A DNA stretch of 19,411 nt from assembly GCA_005879065.1 (NCBI GenBank), contig VBLU01000013.1, positions 1-19,411 of the forward strand. The letters are read 5' to 3'. Position 1 is the stretch's first letter, and each line of letters opens with the position of its first letter. Source of the stretch: Methanobacteriota archaeon (GTDB lineage Archaea > Thermoplasmatota > Thermoplasmata > RBG-16-68-12). The notes under the pieces were generated by a model. That model was not told the DNA's origin. It worked only from the letters and a program-made list of their open reading frames with translations, and did no database searches. A program made the position numbers and the translations under genes. Below, one piece after another: positions 15,401-19,411 of this stretch.

Positions 15401-17543
15401 GTACCACCTCCAGACGGCTCCGCTCGGCGACGTCCTCCTCGTGATCGGCGGCAACTCCTTCCCTCCGGAGCGCGAAGCGTCCTATCTGTCCGCCCTCCGA
15501 AGCAACGGGTGGACGGCATCGGTGTGGCACGTCGCGGATCTCGGAACCCCGAACATCACGATCCTCCAGGGCCGCCGCGCCGTAATCTGGCAGGTCGGCT
15601 TGGAACAGTATCCTCCCTTCAACGCGACGGAGAGGGACCTCGTGAAACGCTACCTCGACGGAGGCGGCCGGTTGATCGTCTCCTCCCACGACGCGGCGTG
15701 GGCCCTGTCCGATCCGAATTCCACATTCCAGACGCCGGCGAGCGCGGCCTGGGTTCACGGGGTCCTGAAGGCGACGTTCGTGTGCGACCCCCAGTCGATC
15801 GCACGCGTCGCGGGAATCTCGGCGGATCCGATCAGCGGGACCTACACGGGCGGCGTGGCGTACACGCCCCACCGAAACGGGGGCGCGGACGATGAGATCG
15901 CGCCGATCTCCGCCGGCGGAACCACGAGCTCGATGTGGACCGACGGCCAGGTCACGAGCTGCGCCGGGAACCGAGCCGTCGGACTACGCTGGGTCTCTTC
16001 ATCGCCGAATGGGACCGTCGGGACGGGAGTGTGGGGAGGAAGGGCCTCCTCGGTCCTGGACCGAGACCATCCGGACGTCAACATCACGTCTCCGAATGGC
16101 GGAGTGTTCGCCGGTCCCACGCTCGCTGTCGACTGGACCGCCGCTGCGTATGGCCCCGGCGTGGGAATTGCCAACTTCACCCTGGACGCGAGTTCCGATG
16201 CTGGGCAGACCTGGACCTCGGTTGCGACGCTGCCCGGCTCCATGCGCTCGTATACGTGGAATCTGGGAGGCACCTCGAACAGTGATCGATACCGGCTTCG
16301 CATCACCGCTCGTGACGACGGGACACCGGCACTGTCCGCTACCGATGTGACGCACCGGACCTTCACGATCGAGCGTCCCAACGGGGATGTCGAAGGTCCC
16401 GTCCTGTGGGCCGGGAGCGTCCGGATCGCACCGCTTCCGCCGGGGGCGGCCCTTTTGGTGACCTTCTCGGCGACCGCGGACGATCGAACACATGGAGGGT
16501 CCGCGATCGCGGCGGCGGAGCTCTTCCTCCAGGTCGCCCAACCTCCCGCGGGGGCCACCGGGCAAGGGATTCCGATGTCCGCTTCCGACGGGGGTTTCGA
16601 TGGAGCCGTGGAGAATGTGACGTGGCAAGAAGGTCTCACGTCCGCTCCGGGGACGACCTGCGTGTGGATTCATGCACGGGACGCGGCGGGCAACTGGGGA
16701 CCGTACGACTCGAAGTGCTTCGTCGTTATCAACGCGGGGCCGGACACGGTGCCTCCGGCACCGGCATCCGCGAACGCGGTCCTCCGGGTGAACGCGAGCC
16801 AGGACCTGTCGATCGGATGGCTCGCTCCGTACGACGACAACCTGTTCGGCGGGACAACCGAATACCACGTGTTCCGGGCTGCCTCAGCCCAGGGGCCATG
16901 GACCGTCGATGTGAGCGGACCGATTCCCGCGAATGGAAGTGCGAGCTACCGATTCGTCGACGTCGGTCGGGCCGCGGACACGACGAACTACTATTATCGC
17001 ATCGAGACGATCGACGCCGCGGGACACACCACCTTGTCCTCCTCGATGGCTGTGAAGTTCCGCCTCTCTTTCACCGCCGGATTGAACCTCCTCGGGATGC
17101 CGCTCCTCTTGACGGATCCCACGTTCGGCGCCTTCGCGGCCGGACGTGCGTGGGCCGATGCGTGGACATACGACGCCTGCGGCGGAGGAAACGGCTGGTC
17201 CTCGGCGCTCCCGGCGGACGCGACCACGTTCTCGTCGGTCGAGGGTCGCGGCTTCTGGCTGAATGGGACGGCATCCGACATCGTGACGGCCTTGGGAGTC
17301 GTCACCCAAACGAGTCGCCTCCATCTGTGCTCCGGATGGAATCTCATCGCACTCCCGGGATTCGCGACGGGCGTGACGGTCCAGTCCGTGATGGCCGCGA
17401 CCGGGGCCACCCGCGTGATGGGCTTCGATCCGGCGGGGCCCTATCATGTGCGCGCCCTGAACGCGGCGGACGCCGTACTCGGATGGACCGGCTATTGGAT
17501 CTTCGTCCCCCGTGCCGTCGATTGGACCGTCGCCGGCTGGTGA
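12480..17543 (+). CDS. Giant secreted subtilisin-like (S8) serine protease, multidomain
   Basis: Exported endopeptidase, 1687 residues from the first usable GTG, plus a signal peptide encoded upstream. Residues 10-260 look like a propeptide region with two similar halves. The S8 domain (270-650) has catalytic Asp286 (GLADTG), His362 (FGHGTAVAS), oxyanion Asn479 (FAAGN) and Ser565 (GTSYSTP). A KP-43-like jelly roll (670-780, with ALVNDLNLKVTAPDGT) follows. Then come an Ig-like module (785-885), FN3 (888-980), a GATase-like alpha/beta module (983-1195: VLLVIGGNSF, YLDGGGRLIVSSHD), an Ig-like module (1198-1297), another beta module (1303-1418) and FN3 (1424-1525). The end is a duplicated WNL domain (1530-1603 and 1615-1687). 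No C-terminal anchor is seen. The first usable start at 12480 omits the export signal. Likely role: extracellular protein degradation. Confidence 0.92.
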   Translation: MPNPRSAISGLPPALRTVTFRTDASVGEIQAAGAELLESYGAFAVARGGEGCLALLREQGRYADPLEGSSTLQLLGGTVDLAALAPRPVAGWPINPSGATIGVVHFHAPIKAEWKDALQARGLQVLRYLPQDAFVVRGPSSAFERSSSLSYVDWVGPYAPSWKVRPDAPTDSFLDVRILVFPGESPETVEAWLGHQGIPPGSQSSSGPGILGAFGGGDFRWVRARIPSGLMSSLAALPIVEFIDPVQAVHTWNAETDWVIQSNSTGNYRYWSAGLDGTGQVVGLADTGLDYDGNSTRESSGSIVSGDLFNTTDPSRRKVIRYVNMGVQTGQLTWPGGGGQWDPWSIKDSDHRPAFGDCTFGHGTAVASTLAGNDTGIGTSPNEGNARGAKLYFQDIGTVGLDTNCNMGNGNADLLNYLPQDYADLFGPPGLVYNDPFAPVRVHSDSWGGTANVYDLQARMVDMFVWAHPDMTIVFAAGNCASTCPPGTIGTPGTAKDIVTVGGAYNPDVPGQNQNDLAPQSGRGPTPDGRIKPTLVTIFDGDSAMSDGNPLSGKGRPDDHWAGTSYSTPAAAAAAAIVRQYFTDGWYPSGRPLLADAMTPSAALIRAVLIASGVPVTGSGTVSRGGSDTWPNNEQGFGRVLLSNVLPLAATGDTFRTQVVDETAGLLTGDAPTYTFHVATPGPVKFVLTWSDFPGTLGATKALVNDLNLKVTAPDGTVYRGNHFAPFAQAESLADGSFDSTNVEEAVIRRTAMVGDWTVQVIGSNVPVGPQPFALVATGNLDASYGRVTLDRVVYAEGDTVRLAVQDSSATSVLVHVASGIEPAGEDVTLSGGGGDEIWRGSIRTAFGTPVTDGFLQVREGDTITATYQDVSPAHTATATAQILASGPTIHDVAVVDTSAMSATIVWATTEPATTEVRYGPNVASLTRNANTSDLVTSHAITLTNLAPDTAYVFEVTSRGRLANATTDTNGGGLYHLQTAPLGDVLLVIGGNSFPPEREASYLSALRSNGWTASVWHVADLGTPNITILQGRRAVIWQVGLEQYPPFNATERDLVKRYLDGGGRLIVSSHDAAWALSDPNSTFQTPASAAWVHGVLKATFVCDPQSIARVAGISADPISGTYTGGVAYTPHRNGGADDEIAPISAGGTTSSMWTDGQVTSCAGNRAVGLRWVSSSPNGTVGTGVWGGRASSVLDRDHPDVNITSPNGGVFAGPTLAVDWTAAAYGPGVGIANFTLDASSDAGQTWTSVATLPGSMRSYTWNLGGTSNSDRYRLRITARDDGTPALSATDVTHRTFTIERPNGDVEGPVLWAGSVRIAPLPPGAALLVTFSATADDRTHGGSAIAAAELFLQVAQPPAGATGQGIPMSASDGGFDGAVENVTWQEGLTSAPGTTCVWIHARDAAGNWGPYDSKCFVVINAGPDTVPPAPASANAVLRVNASQDLSIGWLAPYDDNLFGGTTEYHVFRAASAQGPWTVDVSGPIPANGSASYRFVDVGRAADTTNYYYRIETIDAAGHTTLSSSMAVKFRLSFTAGLNLLGMPLLLTDPTFGAFAAGRAWADAWTYDACGGGNGWSSALPADATTFSSVEGRGFWLNGTASDIVTALGVVTQTSRLHLCSGWNLIALPGFATGVTVQSVMAATGATRVMGFDPAGPYHVRALNAADAVLGWTGYWIFVPRAVDWTVAGW

Positions 17544-17546
17544 GCC

Positions 17547-18011
17547 TCAGCCTTCTCGGACGTCGAAAACCTCGGATTCCGGAATCTCGTAGTAGAAGAG
17601 GGACTGCTCGATCTCCTTGTCCTTCGACATCTCCCGGTCGATCCGCTCCCGCCAGCCCGGACGCAGGGAGATCCGGACCGATCGCCCGTCCTTCTCGAAG
17701 GCGACCTCCGGTTCCGACCCGGGTTCGAGGGCGATGTTCCCTTTGCCCATCGTGCATCCGCTGGAGAACTGCACGCCGTCGAGGACGCACCGCATCGGCG
17801 GCTCGGTGTGGCTCTGGACGGTCGCCGTGAGACCTTTGTAGTGACCGAATCGGCGCTTCCCGATTGCGCCCATCCGGAGGCCCAGCGTCACGTAGACGCC
17901 GAGGTGCCCGTGGAACCGCTGCAGGGCGATGAGCTCCTCCGGGAGTTCCATGACCGTCGCAACGCGGCGCCTCGGAAGAACCTTCGGACCGGGGTGGATA
18001 CTTTCAGCCAC
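17547..18011 (-). CDS. FmdE-domain protein (formylmethanofuran dehydrogenase subunit E-like)
   Basis: A 154-residue protein carrying the FmdE domain: FHGHLGVYVTLGLRMG (H34, H36) and RCVLDGVQFSSGCTMGKGN (C75, D78, C86). This is the metal-binding signature of the family. In methanogens FmdE accompanies the tungsten or molybdenum formylmethanofuran dehydrogenase; lone FmdE proteins in other archaea and bacteria have no settled role. No other dehydrogenase subunit is present, and the usual C-terminal zinc finger of long FmdE is absent. The GTG at 18011 is chosen because a TATA box lies about 20 bp upstream; the ATG at 17951 would drop 20 residues of low similarity and is a fair alternative. Convergent with the subtilase, 3-bp gap. 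Confidence 0.85.
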   Translation of the reverse strand: MAESIHPGPKVLPRRRVATVMELPEELIALQRFHGHLGVYVTLGLRMGAIGKRRFGHYKGLTATVQSHTEPPMRCVLDGVQFSSGCTMGKGNIALEPGSEPEVAFEKDGRSVRISLRPGWRERIDREMSKDKEIEQSLFYYEIPESEVFDVREG

Positions 18012-18025
18012 CCCTCCTGCTCCGA

Positions 18026-18036
18026 GGCTTAAATCG
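18026..18036. promoter_or_regulatory. Divergent TATA box for FmdE (-) and zinc-ribbon gene (+)
   Basis: GGCTTAAATCG (CGATTTAAGCC on the minus strand) is the only AT-rich island in the 48-bp gap. It is centred about 20 bp from the GTG at 18011 and 29 bp from the GTG at 18060, so it can serve both genes. Confidence 0.5.
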
Positions 18037-18059
18037 CCGCCGACTTGTTGGACCTATGG

Positions 18060-18218
18060 GTGCTCGGACTCATGCGCGAGACGTCCGTGGATCACCAATA
18101 TTCTGTCGTCGCCGCGGATCGAGCGCCCTCGACGACGTGTCCCGAGTGCGGCGCGAGCCTCTCCCACGCGGACGGCTGCGTGCGATGCCGAGAGTGCGGC
18201 TTCTCGCCCTGCGAGTAA
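18060..18218 (+). CDS. Zinc-ribbon microprotein
   Basis: A 52-residue protein, too short for most length cut-offs. The C-terminal half is a compact zinc ribbon, TCPECGASLSHADGCVRCRE followed by CGFSPC, with six cysteines arranged as CPEC...GC-VRC-REC...C. It resembles ribbons at the ends of ribonucleotide reductases and other archaeal proteins. Numbered from the ATG at 18072, the cysteines are 23, 26, 36, 39, 42 and 47. The N-terminal half (RETSVDHQYSVVAADRAPST) is probably disordered. The GTG at 18060 lies 29 bp from a TATA box; the ATG at 18072 in the same frame would give 48 residues. A longer overlapping frame starting at 18056 is arginine-rich and looks like a shadow. Function unknown; possibly nucleic-acid binding. 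Confidence 0.75.
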   Translation: MLGLMRETSVDHQYSVVAADRAPSTTCPECGASLSHADGCVRCRECGFSPCE

Positions 18219-18309
18219 GACGCTCGGACCCGTTCGGATTCCAGTGGAAACGGTCCGACCTAAACTCACGCACCGGTCTCGCATCAGTGGAAGGGAGCCG
18301 CAAAGGAAT

Positions 18310-19411
18310 ATGACCCTTTCCGAGGCTGCCGCCCCTCCGGGTCGGGGAAAGGATGTGCTCGTAGAGTTCCCACAGGACGAGCTGATCGCGAAGTGGGAGG
18401 AGTTCTTCGAGGAGATGGGGTACCTCTCGAAGATCATCGCGATCGCCGACCGTTTTCCGGAAGAGCGGAGCCTCCTCGTCGCCTTTGATGAGCTGAACCG
18501 GTTCGACACGGACATGGCGATCTACCTGCTCCGGCATCCGCTGAACGTCCTCCTGGCGGGAGAAGAGGCGATCCGCCGGCTCGCTCCCCCGGGGGACGAA
18601 GGCGCGCAGATCCATCTCCGGGTCAAGCTCCTCCCGCGGGACCGGCGGGTCCCGGTCCGCGCCCTCCGGGCGAAGCACCTCGGACAATACATCGCCGTCG
18701 AAGGCCTCGTGCGCAAATCGACGGAGGTCCGACCGCGGGTCACGGACGCCCTGTTCCAATGCCTCCGATGCGGGACGATCATCAAGGAACCCCAGGACGG
18801 GCAGACCTTCCGCGAGCCGCTCGAGTGTTACGAAGAGCAAGGCGGATGCAAGCGCTCCGCGAGCGCGACGAAGTTCAAGCTCCTCACGGAGACCTCGCTC
18901 TTCGTCGACACGCAGAAGCTCGAAATCCAAGAGGCGCCCGAAGGCTTGCGCGGAGGCGAGGAGCCCCAACGGCTCACGCTCTACCTCGAGGACGACCTGA
19001 CGGGACGCATCACGCCCGGAGAACGGGTCGTCATGAACGGCGTCCTGCGAAGCGTCCAGAAGGGCCGACCCAGAGAGAAGTCCACGCTGTTCGACATCTT
19101 CATGGACGTGAACTCGGTCGAAAAGGAACAGGTCGAGTTCGAGGAGATCGAGGTCACGGAGGAGGACGCCCGGCTCATCCGCGAGATGGGTACGAGTCCG
19201 GACATCTTCCGGATGATCACCGCGTCCATCGCCCCCTCCATGTACGGGATGCACGTGGAGAAGGAAGCGCTCGCCCTGCAGCTCTTCAGCGGGGTCCCGA
19301 AGGTGATGCCCGATGGGCGGCGCATCCGCGGGGACATCCATGTGCTCATGGTCGGCGATCCCGGTATCGGCAAGAGCGAGCTGCTCTCGTACATGAGCCG
19401 CCTCTCGCCTC
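18310..19411 (+). CDS. mcm: MCM replicative helicase, 3' end beyond window
   Basis: The archaeal replicative DNA helicase, a homohexamer that unwinds the fork ahead of the polymerase. The visible 367 residues include the N-terminal domain A (about 22-115), a zinc motif in the OB-fold (C151, C154, C173, C180), the OB-fold hairpin region, and the start of the AAA+ domain with PSMYGMHVEKEALALQLFSG, then Walker A GDPGIGKSE (349-357). Walker B, the arginine finger and the winged-helix tail lie outside the window. The ATG at 18310 follows a weak AAAGGAA and is the first start before domain A; a TATA-like CCTAAACTC lies about 45 bp upstream. No inteins are seen in the visible part, though the Walker A region is where MCM inteins usually sit. 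Confidence 0.97.
   Translation, partial: MTLSEAAAPPGRGKDVLVEFPQDELIAKWEEFFEEMGYLSKIIAIADRFPEERSLLVAFDELNRFDTDMAIYLLRHPLNVLLAGEEAIRRLAPPGDEGAQIHLRVKLLPRDRRVPVRALRAKHLGQYIAVEGLVRKSTEVRPRVTDALFQCLRCGTIIKEPQDGQTFREPLECYEEQGGCKRSASATKFKLLTETSLFVDTQKLEIQEAPEGLRGGEEPQRLTLYLEDDLTGRITPGERVVMNGVLRSVQKGRPREKSTLFDIFMDVNSVEKEQVEFEEIEVTEEDARLIREMGTSPDIFRMITASIAPSMYGMHVEKEALALQLFSGVPKVMPDGRRIRGDIHVLMVGDPGIGKSELLSYMSRLSP

Noticed and set aside
14366..15895. Open plus-strand frame of 509 codons
   Set aside because: Lies inside the subtilase gene in another frame; arginine- and proline-rich with no domain. A GC-rich shadow.
16406..17830. Open plus-strand frame of 474 codons
   Set aside because: Overlaps the subtilase C-terminal domains and the antisense of the FmdE gene; no recognisable motif, extreme arginine content.
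18070..19341. Open minus-strand frame of 423 codons
   Set aside because: Antisense to MCM, whose plus-strand protein shows zinc and Walker A motifs. The minus frame is only rich in R, E, D, L from GC-biased codons.

Overview
The window reads as a piece of an archaeal chromosome, most likely an uncultured, GC-rich member of the Thermoplasmatota; the phylum is inferred from gene style, not from any search. Archaeal markers are ABCE1/Rli1, archaeal NAC, MCM, an archaeal-type SRP RNA, a KaiC-like ATPase, a tRNA-Val without encoded CCA, and AT-rich TATA-like boxes 20-35 bp upstream of many start codons, which points to leaderless or nearly leaderless transcripts. Many starts are GTG, and neighbouring genes are often coupled by GTGA or ATGA overlaps. 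There is no transposon, integrase, phage gene or CRISPR array.

Layout. 1-1179: a metallophosphoesterase coupled to a small membrane protein (+). 1202-1274: tRNA-Val(UAC) (-). 1318-2078: a two-gene operon of a V4R-like protein and a Roadblock/LC7 protein (-). 2154-2687: a CBS-pair protein with a C-terminal zinc ribbon (-), divergent from 2773-4651, AMMECR1 and dihydroorotase (+). 4659-6455: ABCE1 (-), divergent from 6555-7252, NAC and a small two-helix membrane protein (+). 7178-10384: a large membrane-anchored surface protein (-), divergent from the SRP RNA at about 10439-10724 (+). 10758-11342: a probable winged-helix protein (-), divergent from a KaiC-like ATPase at 11576-12286 (+). 12480-17543: a giant secreted subtilase (+), convergent with an FmdE-domain protein at 17547-18011 (-). 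18060-18218: a tiny zinc-ribbon protein (+). 18310-19411: MCM helicase (+), cut by the window end.

How it works together. Most genes are core information processing (translation recycling, nascent-chain handling, SRP targeting, replication) or pyrimidine synthesis. Between them sit two very large exported proteins, which suggests a heterotroph with a protein-rich surface and extracellular proteolysis. Points most worth a second look: the V4R/Roadblock pair; shared GTTAT-CC motifs in the promoters of the winged-helix and KaiC genes; a signal peptide encoded in frame upstream of the subtilase's first usable start codon, suggesting a one-base indel in a T-run; the SRP RNA, which shares one TATA box with the surface-protein gene; and the zinc-ribbon microgene. 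I see no clear multi-gene defence or metabolic system that is certainly new.
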